In this document: positions 49,804 to 58,154 of the stretch, piece by piece | Layout: each line of letters begins with the position of its first letter | How positions within the stretch are numbered: the stretch's first letter is position 1 | Source of the DNA: Neisseria sp. | GTDB lineage: Bacteria > Pseudomonadota > Gammaproteobacteria > Burkholderiales > Neisseriaceae | Direction of reading: 5' to 3' | Length of the DNA stretch: 64,000 bases | NCBI GenBank assembly: GCA_030538415.1 | Contig: JAUNTY010000002.1 | Location: 1-64,000, forward strand | The notes under the pieces: model-generated | Databases searched by the model: none | What the model was told of the DNA's origin: nothing | Seen by the model: only the letters and a program-made list of their open reading frames with translations | Made by a program: the position numbers and the translations under genes

Positions 49804-50820
49804 ATGACCGTATCCCCCGTTGCCTTGCGCCGCCAGAGCGAGCGCCGGCCGCATCCGAGCGCGCAGTATTGGCGCAAATGCCAGGTAGAAGAATTGTTTG
49901 CGCTGCCGTTTCTCGACCTGGTTTACCGCGCCGCCGCCGTGCATCGCGAACATTTCAACCCGCAGGAAATCCAGCTCTCCACCTTGCTTTCCATCAAAAC
50001 CGGCGGCTGTCCCGAAGATTGCGAATATTGTCCGCAGTCGGCACACCACAACACCGGCCTGCAAAAAGAAACCATGATGGAAGTGGCCGAAATCCTCGAA
50101 AAAGCCAAAATCGCCAAAGCACGCGGTGCGAGCCGTTTCTGCATGGGCGCGGCCTGGCGCGGGCCGAAACCGCAAGATGTGGAAAAGGTGAGCGAAATCA
50201 TCAGCGCGGTCAAAGGCTTGGGCTTGGAAACCTGCGGCACGTTCGGGATGCTGGAAAACGGCATGGCCGAAGATTTGAAAAACGCCGGGCTGGATTACTA
50301 CAACCACAATCTCGACACCGATCCCGAACGCTACAACGACATCATCCACACCCGCCAACACGAAGACCGCATGGATACGCTCGGTAAAGTGCGCGGCGCG
50401 GGGCTGAAAGTCTGCTGCGGCGGCATCGTCGGCATGAACGAAACCCGCCCCGAGCGCGCCGGGCTGATTGCCAGCCTCGCCAACCTCGACCCGCAGCCTG
50501 AAAGCGTGCCGATCAACCAATTGGTGAAAGTGGCGGGTACACCGCTTGAAAACGCCGAAGATTTGGACTGGACGGAATTCGTGCGCACCATCGCCGTCGC
50601 CCGCATCACCATGCCGAAAAGCTACGTGCGCCTTTCCGCAGGCCGCAGCGAAATGCCCGAAGCGATGCAGGCGCTGTGTTTTCTGGCGGGCGCGAATTCG
50701 ATTTTCTACGGCGACAAACTGCTCACCACCGAAAACCCGCAAGAAGACGGCGACCGCTTATTGATGGAAAAACTCGATTTACGGCCTTTGCAGTATCAGC
50801 CGCAAGCGCTGAATGATTAA
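49804..50820 (+). CDS. bioB: biotin synthase
   Basis: 338 residues from [19 protein letters not shown] at 49804, with AGAAAGA upstream; the longer frame was rejected. Radical-SAM cluster Cys are in [19 protein letters not shown]. The [2Fe-2S] ligands are in [10 protein letters not shown], the TCGTFGML Cys and the [11 protein letters not shown]ys, and the fourth ligand Arg is in YVRLSAGR. It inserts sulfur into dethiobiotin. No other bio gene is in the window. Followed by the first copy of a 95-base repeat. Confidence 0.95.
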   Translation: MTVSPVALRRQSERRPHPSAQYWRKCQVEELFALPFLDLVYRAAAVHREHFNPQEIQLSTLLSIKTGGCPEDCEYCPQSAHHNTGLQKETMMEVAEILEKAKIAKARGASRFCMGAAWRGPKPQDVEKVSEIISAVKGLGLETCGTFGMLENGMAEDLKNAGLDYYNHNLDTDPERYNDIIHTRQHEDRMDTLGKVRGAGLKVCCGGIVGMNETRPERAGLIASLANLDPQPESVPINQLVKVAGTPLENAEDLDWTEFVRTIAVARITMPKSYVRLSAGRSEMPEAMQALCFLAGANSIFYGDKLLTTENPQEDGDRLLMEKLDLRPLQYQPQALND

Positions 50821-50844
50821 ATGGATAGATGCCGTCTGAAACCA

Positions 50845-50940
50845 GTTTGTAGCGTGGGCTTTGCTCACGGTAACCGCTGTGGTTTCAGACGGCCTTACAA
50901 CATATCGGTTGTTTCGTGGGCGGAGCCCACGCTACGCGGC
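50845..50940. repeat. 95-base inverted-arm repeat, copy 1
   Basis: The arms are GTAGCGTGGGCT and AGCCCACGCTAC, with a DUS and ACATATCGGTTGTTTCGTGGG between. A second, nearly identical copy in the same orientation is at 51526-51620, so the two bracket the gene between them. A partial relative lies near 30465. Confidence 0.75.
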
Positions 50941-51000
50941 TGCGTTTCGATGTTTCCGAGAAAATACGAACGCTAACGAAGGCGGGGAAGGCAGGACGTG

Positions 51001-51525
51001 ATGCGATTAGTGGAATACAGGATTGGCCAAGGCGTGAACGGCGTGCTTTTCGGCCTCAGCGAAGCCGAGATTGCCGCACAAATCGGAGGACCGGCGCAGC
51101 GCGATGTGATTGCCGCTCTGGATTGGATTCCGGAAGAAATGCGCGACTCTTTTGCCGGTATGGTGGTTACCGAACATCGCGGCGTGTATGGGTCTTATGT
51201 TTTTCAGTTGACCTATCTTCAGGAGCGGCTGGAAGAAATTAAGATATTGCCGGAAGCGGGGCCTGTTTTTTGCAACGACATAGATCTGTTCGGCCCGCGC
51301 CATATCGTTCTTGCTGAGTTATTTGAACGCTATGGTCTGCCGTTGACAGACGGCCGGAGCCTTTATTTTGTGCCGCTGGGGCTGATGTATGATATCCAGG
51401 AACGCGACTATCCCGTGGTTTGTTTCACGACGGGAAAGATGCAGTTGCCGAATACAGACGGGTTTCTTCCCATTGGCAGCGACGATGCCGATTATCTGAC
51501 CGAGCCACCCGGGGAGGATGAATAA
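51001..51525 (+). CDS. hypothetical cytoplasmic protein between two direct repeats
   Basis: 174 residues, not recognised. It starts MRLVEYRIGQGVNGVLFGLSEAEIAAQIG; the rest is acidic, with no membrane segment or signal peptide, ending DYLTEPPGEDE. The pattern of a small acidic soluble protein resembles immunity-type proteins, but no toxin is nearby. ATG 51001 follows an AGGA site; a GTG three bases earlier is possible. The bracketing 95-base repeats suggest it could have been gained or could be lost as a unit. Confidence 0.65.
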   Translation: MRLVEYRIGQGVNGVLFGLSEAEIAAQIGGPAQRDVIAALDWIPEEMRDSFAGMVVTEHRGVYGSYVFQLTYLQERLEEIKILPEAGPVFCNDIDLFGPRHIVLAELFERYGLPLTDGRSLYFVPLGLMYDIQERDYPVVCFTTGKMQLPNTDGFLPIGSDDADYLTEPPGEDE

Positions 51526-51620
51526 GTTTGTAGCGTGTGCTTTGCCCACGTTTTTGCTGTGGTTTCAGACGGCCTTGCAATATATCGGTTGTTTCGTGGG
51601 CGGAGCCCACGCTACGCGGG
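51526..51620. repeat. 95-base inverted-arm repeat, copy 2
   Basis: Starts at the stop region of the preceding gene; arms GTAGCGTGTGCTTTGC and GGAGCCCACGCTAC. It differs from copy 1 at a handful of positions and by a small length change. Confidence 0.75.
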
Positions 51621-51756
51621 CTTGATTTGCGGATAAACAAAATTTTGCACTCTGCTAAATTAACAACTGGTTTACTTAAATTGTAAACTGGTTTCCAATT
51701 TAAGGCGTAGCCTGCTGCGCTGATTTTGTTGGATTGTCAAAATAGAGGAAGCTTTC

Positions 51757-52197
51757 ATGAGCCGCACCACCTTGCGTAAAGCCCACGCCGCAGCGGGCAT
51801 ATTGGCCTTTTTATTTATTACTGCGTTTTGGACATCAACCCTGATCAGCGAGCTGTTTTTTTCGCATCAGGCTGTGGCGGCGGTAAAGCAGGCCGTTGTT
51901 TGCGCGTTTGCGGTGTTTGTTCCGCTGATGGCGTTGGCCGGTATCAGCGGCAATAAAATGGGCGGTAAAAGCCAACATCCGCTGGTTGCCGCCAAGCGTC
52001 GCCGTATGCCGTTGATTGGGGCGAATGGTTTGCTGGTTTTGCTGCCATGTGCGTTTTATCTGAACCATTTGGCGCAGGCGGGTCGGTTTGATGCGGTGTT
52101 TTACGGTGTGCAGCTGCTGGAGCTGGCGGCAGGTGCGGCGAATTGGAGCATGATGGCGCTGAATATCCGCGACGGCTTGAAAATCCGCAAACGTTGA
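51757..52197 (+). CDS. hypothetical four-helix membrane protein
   Basis: 146 residues. Hydrophobic helices at about 12-32, 43-62, 85-103 and 113-133. HAAAGILAFLFITAFWTSTLISELFF at the start has the look of small b-type-cytochrome-like or PepSY-type membrane proteins, with His10 and His36/73 as possible ligands, but the family is not certain. GAGGAAGC precedes the ATG. The MarR-type gene follows 99 bases later on the same strand. Confidence 0.65.
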   Translation: MSRTTLRKAHAAAGILAFLFITAFWTSTLISELFFSHQAVAAVKQAVVCAFAVFVPLMALAGISGNKMGGKSQHPLVAAKRRRMPLIGANGLLVLLPCAFYLNHLAQAGRFDAVFYGVQLLELAAGAANWSMMALNIRDGLKIRKR

Positions 52198-52296
52198 ATA
52201 TGTTAATATAATTAAGAAGATGCTGGTTTGAGGCCGTCTGAACCTTTCAGACGGCCTGATATCCGTCTCGGTAAATCATCCGAAAAGCCAATCAAT

Positions 52297-52767
52297 ATGA
52301 ATACAGAAAATCGGCAGATTCCATCCGCCACCGCCCAAGCCACGTTTAGTTATCTCACTACGCAGGTCTTTCAGCTTAACGGATTGCTGCTGGCATGGGG
52401 TGATCATTTTTGTGCCGACCTAGGGTTGACCAGCGCGCGCTGGCAAATGCTGGGGGCGCTGGATTTGGCAGATGCGCCGCAAACCTCGCCGCAATTGGCC
52501 GAGCGCATGGGTATGACGCGGCAGGGTGCTCAGAAGCAATTGAACCTGCTGCTCGAAAGCGGGTTGGTCGAAGCAGCCGACAATCCCGCCCACAAACGCT
52601 CACCGTTGTACCGGCTGAGCGAGGAAGGGCGTGCGGTGTATGCTGAAATCCACCGGCGTTGGTGTCGGCAGGTTGAGGTGTGGCAGGCAGGCTTGGAGGC
52701 AAGTGATTTGCAGGCGGCGGAAAAGGTTTTGACGCACATTATCGGGCAGGTAAAAAAGCATCGTTGA
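52297..52767 (+). CDS. MarR-family transcriptional regulator
   Basis: 156 residues from MNTENRQIPS at 52297; the frame extending upstream is built from a DUS hairpin and was rejected. The winged HTH is at about 50-105: LTSARWQMLGALDLA, SPQLAERMGMTRQGAQKQLNLLLESGLVE, and the wing AHKRSPLYRLSEEG. Two Cys (FCADLG and RRWCRQ) could be redox sensors. The likely target is the membrane-protein gene upstream or itself. No palindrome stood out in the 99-base gap apart from the DUS pair at about 52231-52258. Confidence 0.85.
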   Translation: MNTENRQIPSATAQATFSYLTTQVFQLNGLLLAWGDHFCADLGLTSARWQMLGALDLADAPQTSPQLAERMGMTRQGAQKQLNLLLESGLVEAADNPAHKRSPLYRLSEEGRAVYAEIHRRWCRQVEVWQAGLEASDLQAAEKVLTHIIGQVKKHR

Positions 52768-52919
52768 ATCATGCGGAGTCGGCCGCGTTGCCGTCTTTTT
52801 TACGTTCAAACGTAGCGTGGGCTGCATGGTTGAGGCCGTCTGAAAGCTTGCATGTCGGTTTGAACAGGCGAAAACGTTTTCAGACGGCCTTCTTTTGAGG
52901 CCTTCATTTCCCGCATTCT

Positions 52920-53133
52920 TATAGTGAAATAAAATAAGAAAGATACAGGGCGGCAAGCCGAAGACAGTACAAGTATAGTGAAAAAACTTAATATCTGCTA
53001 CGGCGTTGCTGCACCTTGCCGTACTAATCTGTACTGTCTGCGGCTTGCTGCCTTGTATCAAATATTAAGTTTTTCCACTATAGTACGGCAAGGCGCAGCC
53101 AACGCCGTAGATTTCTGATTTTATTTCGCTATA
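52920..53133. repeat. Correia-like MITE with a second MITE nested in its core
   Basis: The outer element starts TATAGTGAAATAAAATAAG and ends TTTTATTTCGCTATA. The inner one, 52974-53082, runs TATAGTGAAAAAACTTAA to TTTTTCCACTATA. It sits at the TA of the outer core (ACAAG-TA-GTACGG), with TA at both joints. The remainder of the 52768-53191 gap holds a DUS pair and no gene. Confidence 0.8.
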
Positions 53134-53191
53134 TATGAGCGTTGACGGCGGTTGTTTCGTTTTGGTGCTGGTTTCACAAGGTTTCACGGGT

Positions 53192-53980
53192 TTAACGATA
53201 CTGTCGCGGTTTGAATTCGGTTTCCGGCTTGCTGTCTTTGCGCACCGCCAGCAGCTGGTTTTTGCCGGCCAAAAGTTTCAGCTGCCAGATTTTTTCGCGC
53301 ATTAGGGGCAGCCATTCGCAGCCGTAAAGCCCGTTGACGATGCGTTTGGCGGCGAGCAGGGCATCAGGGGAATGTTCGGCGAATGGTTCGGCCAGCGCCA
53401 GCGCGGCATCGAGGGGTTGCGGGCTGGTTTGTCCGGCAAAGCCGTATTGTTGCGCCGCTTCGCCGTCAAACAGGCGGGCGCTGGCGGTGAGCTCGCTTAA
53501 TACGTCGCTGCGGATGCGCCCGCGCGCGCTGATGCTGATGCCCATATCGGGAATGATGCCCCAATGCGCTTCGCGGATGGCCCAGTGGCTGTCGGGTGCG
53601 GCGATGCAGTAATCGGCGGCCAGCGCCAGCTGTAAACCGGCGCCGACGGCATGGCCTTCGACGGCGGCAATCACGGGCACGGGCAGGTCGCGCCAGGCGA
53701 GGGCGGCGTTTTGAAACAGGCTGCGGGCAGGCTTGGCCAGCTCCCATAATACGGTTTTGCGGTTGGCGGGGTTTTTGAGGTCGGCCAAATCGATGCCGGA
53801 GCAGAAAGTGTGCGCTTGCCCGGCAAGAATCACGGCGCGCAAGCTGCGGTCGGCTTTCAGCTGTTTGGCGGCCTGCACCAGCTCGCGCATCATTTCGAAA
53901 CTCATGGCGTTTTTCTTGTCGGGGCGGTTGAGCATTACGATGGCAATCTGCCCGCGCCGTTCTATGGTAAGCGTGTTCAT
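53192..53980 (-). CDS. crotonase-family protein (enoyl-CoA hydratase-like)
   Basis: 262 residues. The crotonase fold starts MLNRPDKKNAMSFEMM. The oxyanion-hole segments are TFCSGIDLADL and PVIAAVEGHAVGAGLQLALAADYCIA. At the usual catalytic positions the sequence reads REAHWGIIPDMGISISARGRI; the two glutamates of classical hydratases are not both obvious, so it may be an isomerase or another acyl-CoA enzyme. No fatty-acid genes are adjacent. Confidence 0.85.
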   Translation of the reverse strand: MNTLTIERRGQIAIVMLNRPDKKNAMSFEMMRELVQAAKQLKADRSLRAVILAGQAHTFCSGIDLADLKNPANRKTVLWELAKPARSLFQNAALAWRDLPVPVIAAVEGHAVGAGLQLALAADYCIAAPDSHWAIREAHWGIIPDMGISISARGRIRSDVLSELTASARLFDGEAAQQYGFAGQTSPQPLDAALALAEPFAEHSPDALLAAKRIVNGLYGCEWLPLMREKIWQLKLLAGKNQLLAVRKDSKPETEFKPRQYR

Positions 53981-54068
53981 GCGGTTTCTCCTGTGTCGTT
54001 ATCGTTTCAGATTAACGGGAATGGGCGGTTTGTTCAATCGCATTGCAGGAGTGAATACACTAAAACGA

Positions 54069-54098
54069 AAGGCCGTCTGAAAGCTTTCAGACGGCCTT
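54069..54098 (-). terminator. inverted-DUS terminator behind the rhodanese gene
   Basis: A continuous 30-base palindrome centred on AAGCTT, made of two DUS, four bases after the rhodanese stop. Confidence 0.8.
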
Positions 54099-54102
54099 AG
54101 AT

Positions 54103-54426
54103 TCAATAACGCGGCACGTTCGGGTCAATCTGCTGCGACCAGGCATCGATGCCGCCTTGCAGGTTGTACACGTCTTCAAAGCCTGCTTCGGCCAAATACA
54201 TGGCGCTGTAGAGGCTGCGCATGCCGTGGTGGCAATACACCACAATCGGGTTTTCGTCGGGCAGCTCGTTTTGGCGCAGCGGAATCAGGTTCATCGGAAT
54301 ATGCATGTGGCCGGGCAGGGCGCAGAAGGCGACTTCTTCGTCTTCGCGCACATCAAGCAAGGTGATGGGGCGGCCTTCGTCCAGCCATTGTTTGAGTGCG
54401 GCGGGGGAAAGTTGGGGGATGTTCAT
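54103..54426 (-). CDS. single-domain rhodanese (sulfurtransferase)
   Basis: 107 residues. It starts LSPAALKQWLDEGRPITLLDVREDEEVAFCALPGHMHIPM; the active-site loop is VVYCHHGMRS with the catalytic Cys, then NLQGGIDAWSQQ. GlpE/PspE-like size with no signal peptide, so cytoplasmic. It moves sulfane sulfur to thiophilic acceptors. It lies downstream of pcm on the same strand, separated by an inverted-DUS hairpin (54459-54509). Confidence 0.9.
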   Translation of the reverse strand: MNIPQLSPAALKQWLDEGRPITLLDVREDEEVAFCALPGHMHIPMNLIPLRQNELPDENPIVVYCHHGMRSLYSAMYLAEAGFEDVYNLQGGIDAWSQQIDPNVPRY

Positions 54427-54458
54427 GCGTGTGCTTTCTTGCTTTTGTTTTAATCAAA

Positions 54459-54509
54459 AGGCCGTCTGAAACACTTCGGCAAGTTCGGCACAAGTGTTTC
54501 AGACGGCCT
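54459..54509 (-). terminator. inverted-DUS terminator behind pcm
   Basis: AGGCCGTCTGAAACACTT pairs with AAGTGTTTCAGACGGCCT over 18 bases with a loop of about 15. Confidence 0.75.
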
Positions 54510-54526
54510 GTTATTGGATACCGCTA

Positions 54527-55183
54527 TCAGAAGCTGAATTTGGCAGCGGGCGCATCGGCTTTGCTGGAAAGCTTCGGAATCAATGTGTCGAAAAGGGTGG
54601 TTTCGGTAAACGTGTCGCCTGTGCGGGTAATCAGCTGCGCGCGTTGCACCGGCGCATCGCCGACCACTACCACCATGCGGCCGCCGTCTTTCAGTTGCTG
54701 TCTCAGGGTTTCAGGGATGCTGTTTACACTGCCGCCGATATAAATGGCATCGAAGGGGGAGCCGCTGGCCTGGCCTGCGAGGCCGTCGCCGTTTTGGTAG
54801 ATGATTTTGCCGTAACCGAGGCCGTTCAACACGCTTTGCGCGCGCGCCTGCTGTTCGCCATCAATGTCGATGGTGGTGATTTCACCGGCCATTTCCGCCA
54901 GCAGGGCGGTGGCATAGCCGGAACCGGTGCCGATTTCGAGCACTTTGTCGGCAGGCTGCAAAGCCAGACCCTGCACCATGCGCGCCACGATTTTCGGCTC
55001 CAGCATGCTGCCGCCGTTGGGCAGCGGCAGGGTTTTATCGGAATAGGCGTAAGGTTTTTGCGCTTCAGCAACAAAGGCTTCGCGCGGGATGGCGCTGAGG
55101 GCGTCCAATACGTCGAAGTCCAACACGTCCCACGGACGGACTTGTTGTTCTACCATATTGAAACGTGCTTTTTCGAAGTTCAT
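54527..55183 (-). CDS. pcm: protein-L-isoaspartate O-methyltransferase
   Basis: 218 residues. It starts NMVEQQVRPWDVLDFDVLDALSAIPREAFV; the SAM-binding motif is VLEIGTGSGYATALLAEMAG, and SMLEPKIVARMVQGL is the substrate-side motif (usual form S.P...A.M). It methylates isoaspartyl residues in damaged proteins. The motif order matches PCMT. The start at 55183 places it 82 bases from the fRMsr gene. Confidence 0.9.
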   Translation of the reverse strand: MNFEKARFNMVEQQVRPWDVLDFDVLDALSAIPREAFVAEAQKPYAYSDKTLPLPNGGSMLEPKIVARMVQGLALQPADKVLEIGTGSGYATALLAEMAGEITTIDIDGEQQARAQSVLNGLGYGKIIYQNGDGLAGQASGSPFDAIYIGGSVNSIPETLRQQLKDGGRMVVVVGDAPVQRAQLITRTGDTFTETTLFDTLIPKLSSKADAPAAKFSF

Positions 55184-55265
55184 GCTCGGCTCCGCTATGA
55201 AATATTGTGTAGGTGGTTTGAATTATCTTGCGATTATAATGGTTTTACGGCGTCTTTAACAGTAT

Positions 55266-55763
55266 TCAGACGGCCTCTGTGTGGCGGCGCTGAATCAGTG
55301 TGGCCAGTTCGCCCAGATATTGCGCGTCAACGCCATCGAATTGGCCGGTTGTGTCGGCATCGGCATCCAATACGGCGATAAGTTGCCCCTGATAATCGAA
55401 TATCGGCACCACAATTTCCGATTGTGAAAGCGAAGAACAGGCAATATGGTCGGGATGGGCGTTGACATCTTCCACGACCAATGTTTGCCCCTGCGCCCAT
55501 GCCTGACCGCATACACCGCGCCCGTAAGGAATGCGCGTGCATGCAAGCGGCCCTTGAAACGGCCCGAGAACCAATTCGCGCCGGGCGGAGTCTGTTAAGT
55601 AAAAGCCCACCCAAAGCCAGCCGAATGCGGCTTTGAGCACGGCGCTGATGTTGGCGAGATTGGCAATCAAATCGGGCTCGCCGGCAATCAGGCTTTCGAT
55701 TTGCGGCAGAATTTCACGGTAAACAGCGGCTTTGTCGGTGTGGTTGATTATCAGGGTATGCAT
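55266..55763 (-). CDS. msrC: free methionine-(R)-sulfoxide reductase (GAF domain)
   Basis: 165 residues, a single GAF domain. Three cysteines, Cys75 (LACTRIPY), Cys85 (GRGVCGQAW) and Cys109 (HIACSSLS), match the catalytic and resolving set of E. coli YebR/fRMsr. WLWVGFYL and SEIVVPIFDYQGQLIAVLDADA are the family frame. It reduces free Met-R-sulfoxide, complementing the peptide Msr proteins. The minus-strand DUS near 55778 lies just upstream of the start. Confidence 0.92.
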   Translation of the reverse strand: MHTLIINHTDKAAVYREILPQIESLIAGEPDLIANLANISAVLKAAFGWLWVGFYLTDSARRELVLGPFQGPLACTRIPYGRGVCGQAWAQGQTLVVEDVNAHPDHIACSSLSQSEIVVPIFDYQGQLIAVLDADADTTGQFDGVDAQYLGELATLIQRRHTEAV

Positions 55764-56050
55764 GATGATGAGCTTGAAGGCCGTCTGAAAAAGGTAGGCG
55801 TTTATACTATATCACAGACGAATGCCGGTAAATGCGGGTATGGTTCGTCGGTGGTATTGTCGGCCAAGTCTGGTGCGCAGCGGAGGGCAGTTTGTCGGTC
55901 ATACCGCCCGCCCGTTTAGCCGGTGTTGCCAATTTATTCATAATTTAATACACTTGGCTACATGGCGTTACATCCGGAGCCAAACTGGAATTGTGCCGAC
56001 CTTTCCGGCGCAACGGCCAATCATTAATTCAGCATAAAGGAAGCAAAACC

Positions 56051-56806
56051 ATGTGGCAACAGAAATGGGTAATCGGCAATTGGAAAATGAACGGCCGCCT
56101 GCAAAACAACAATGCCTTGATGCACCGCTTCCGCATTCTGCCCGCCGCCGACCGGGTCACCATCGGCCTGGCTGCGCCGACGGTTTATCTGCTGCAACTG
56201 CATAACGCCATGCAGATTGTGCTAAACAACCGCATCCTCACTTGCGCGCAAGACGTGAGCCGTTTTCCCGGCAACGGCGCCTATACCGGCGAAGTATCGG
56301 CCGACATGATGGCGGATATCGGTGTGGATATCGTGTTAATCGGCCACTCCGAGCGCAGCCTGTATTTCGGTGAAAAAAACGAGATCCAGCGCCAGAAAAT
56401 GGAAAACGTGTTAAACGTGGGGCTGCTGCCCCTGTTGTGTGTCGGCGAAAGCCTTGCGGAGCGGGAAGAGGGGCGCGAAAAAGAAGTGATTGCCCACCAG
56501 CTCTCGATTCTGGCCGGTTTGAACACCAAAAATATTGCCGTGGCTTACGAGCCGGTATGGGCCATCGGTACCGGCAAAGTGGCCACTGTCGAACAAATCG
56601 GCGAAATGCATGCATTTATCTACAAAGAAATCTTGTCATTGTGCGGAAGCGGTGTTACAATCCGCGTTCTTTATGGCGGAAGTGTGAATGCAGGCAATGC
56701 AGCCGATATATTCGCCGTGCCATGTGTTGATGGCGCTTTGGTAGGCGGTGCATCGTTAGCATACGATTCTTTTACCTCTATCATCAATGCCGCCCAAGAA
56801 GCATAG
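56051..56806 (+). CDS. tpiA: triosephosphate isomerase
   Basis: 251 residues from [15 protein letters not shown] at 56051 with AAAGGAAG before it. The catalytic Lys is in GNWKMNG, the His in VLIGHSERS, the Glu in [12 protein letters not shown], and the phosphate loop is [11 protein letters not shown]. It interconverts DHAP and glyceraldehyde-3-phosphate. Five bases before secG, so one operon with it and probably the tRNA. Confidence 0.96.
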   Translation: MWQQKWVIGNWKMNGRLQNNNALMHRFRILPAADRVTIGLAAPTVYLLQLHNAMQIVLNNRILTCAQDVSRFPGNGAYTGEVSADMMADIGVDIVLIGHSERSLYFGEKNEIQRQKMENVLNVGLLPLLCVGESLAEREEGREKEVIAHQLSILAGLNTKNIAVAYEPVWAIGTGKVATVEQIGEMHAFIYKEILSLCGSGVTIRVLYGGSVNAGNAADIFAVPCVDGALVGGASLAYDSFTSIINAAQEA

Positions 56807-56811
56807 AGATT

Positions 56812-57174
56812 ATGGAAGCCTTTAAAACCCTTATTTGGATTGTCAATATTTTTGCCGCGCTGGCCGTGATTGTGCTGGTGCTGATGCAGCAGGGTAAAGG
56901 CGCAGACGCAGGGGCGACATTTGGTTCGGGCAGCGGCAGCGCGCAAGGCGTATTCGGCTCCGGTGGCAACGCCAACTTTCTGAGCCGCAGCACCGCAATG
57001 GCCGCCACCGTATTTTTTGCAACCTGCATGGCCTTGGTGTATATTCACACCCACGGCACATCACACGGCCTTGACTTCAGCACCGTGCAGCAAAGCCAGC
57101 CCGCAACAACGCAACAACAGCCGCTGGAGCAGATTCCGGTGCAAGACAACAGCGGTTCCTCGCCGCAGCAGTAA
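56812..57174 (+). CDS. secG: protein-export membrane protein SecG
   Basis: 120 residues. Helix 1 is at about 6-25 (LIWIVNIFAALAVIVLVLMQ). The conserved loop GKGADAGATFGSGSGSAQGVFGS follows, then helix 2 at about 60-78. The C-terminal tail is Gln/Ser/Pro-rich and variable. Accessory subunit of SecYEG. Directly behind tpiA and 24 bases before a tRNA-Leu gene, the same order as in other Neisseria and E. coli. Confidence 0.94.
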   Translation: MEAFKTLIWIVNIFAALAVIVLVLMQQGKGADAGATFGSGSGSAQGVFGSGGNANFLSRSTAMAATVFFATCMALVYIHTHGTSHGLDFSTVQQSQPATTQQQPLEQIPVQDNSGSSPQQ

Positions 57175-57198
57175 TACAAAATACAATTTAAAGTTTAT

Positions 57199-57284
57199 GC
57201 CGACATGGTGAAATTGGTAGACACGCTATCTTGAGGGGGTAGTGACCCTAGGTCGTATGAGTTCAAGTCTCATTGTCGGCACCA
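57199..57284 (+). tRNA. tRNA-Leu (anticodon GAG)
   Basis: 86 bases including the encoded CCA. Acceptor arms are GCCGACA and TGTCGGC, the anticodon loop is CTTGAGG giving GAG, a long class II variable arm is present, and the T-loop reads GTTCAAGTC. The tRNA's 3' end is next to an integrase stub, so it has served as an attachment site. Confidence 0.95.
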
Positions 57285-57292
57285 AAGTGAAG

Positions 57293-57322
57293 AAAAGCCC
57301 GTATTGTTTACGGGCTTTTTTT
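57293..57322 (+). terminator. terminator of the tpiA-secG-tRNA-Leu operon
   Basis: AAAAGCCCGTA and TACGGGCTTTT form an 11-base stem with loop TTGTT and a following T-run. Confidence 0.9.
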
Positions 57323-57454
57323 CGTCTAATACCGTCTAACGCCATAAACCAAACCCAACAACGGCGCGGCTTTCCGCTTGATTTACCGTTTTTCATGGCC
57401 GTCTGAACCGTCTAACGCCGTCTAATGCCAAGCAATACAATCAACCTTTTTTTG

Positions 57455-57502
57455 TTGGTGCTTCTGTTGGTTCACGATAAAATCACCCCAAAAAGCACCA
57501 AC
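57455..57502. promoter_or_regulatory. inverted repeat upstream of the integrase stub, possible arm sites
   Basis: GTTGGTGCTT (57455-57464) and AAGCACCAAC (57493-57502), with a further partial CTGTTGGTTC between. Such repeats beside P4-type integrases can be arm-type binding sites or the integrase operator. Function inferred. Confidence 0.45.
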
Positions 57503-57516
57503 AGAAAGCCCCTGAA

Positions 57517-57735
57517 ATGCCCCTAAACGACCGCCAAATAAGAAACGCCAAGCCCGCCGACAAGCCCTATAAGCTGACCGATAGCAGCGGCCTACATCTT
57601 GTCATTACGCCCGCAGGCGGGAAACTATGGCGGCTTGATTTTGCCCTAGACGGCAAGCGCAAAACCCTTTCAATCGGCAAGTACCCCGCCGTTGCCCTGA
57701 TTGAAGCAAGTCATGGTTATCATTATGACAAGTAA
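57517..57735 (+). pseudogene. truncated P4-type tyrosine integrase, N-terminal stub
   Basis: 72 residues: MPLNDRQIRNAKPADKPYKL, then GLHLVITPAGGKLWRLDFAL and GKRKTLSIGKYPAVALIEA, the N-terminal DUF4102 domain of phage P4-type integrases. The frame then leaves the family (SHGYHYDK) and stops. The catalytic domain (about 300 residues) is missing. Its position 233 bases behind a tRNA gene is the normal place for an island integrase, so an island was once here and has been lost or deleted. Confidence 0.88.
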
Positions 57736-58154
57736 TTTCCTAGGCCGCCGAAGAAGGAAGATTTACTGAATTGAAGATCGAAGGCCGGTGTCACCCGGGT
57801 ATGAAGCGGCAAAGTAAGCTAATATTTATAAAAAGATTTTTTTATTATTAAAAATGAAATCCGGGATGAAAGATCATCCCGAAATATCCAAATAAGCCTC
57901 AAAATTTGTTAAAATAGCAAACCCACAGGCGGGCAGCTGACTCGGCATCAGCCGCCTGCCTATAAAAACCATTAAATATCCGACTGCGCCGTTTGCCGTT
58001 GCCGGGTCAGCCCCGATTATCTGCACGGGCGGCTTGCAGTCATGTCACATGTTTCAGACGGCCTCAAACAGAATTGCGGAGCAGGGCGCGGCAGTCAGCT
58101 TGTGCTGCATATGCGCCCTTTGCTGTTTGCCAAAGCCGCCTGAATCCGGTTGCC
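57736..58154. other. remnant region behind the integrase stub, no gene
   Basis: About 420 bases, AT-rich in the middle. One perfect hairpin CGGGATGA-AAGA-TCATCCCG sits near 57863-57882, with T-rich sequence on its minus-strand side. A second GC-rich stem pairs AGGCGG and GCTGA with TCAGC and CCGCCT near 57925-57955. A DUS lies near 58052. No second copy of the tRNA 3' end was found by eye. Confidence 0.45.

Noticed and set aside
57199..58154. Second attachment-site copy behind the integrase stub
   Set aside because: No repeat of the tRNA 3' end could be found by eye in the following kilobase.
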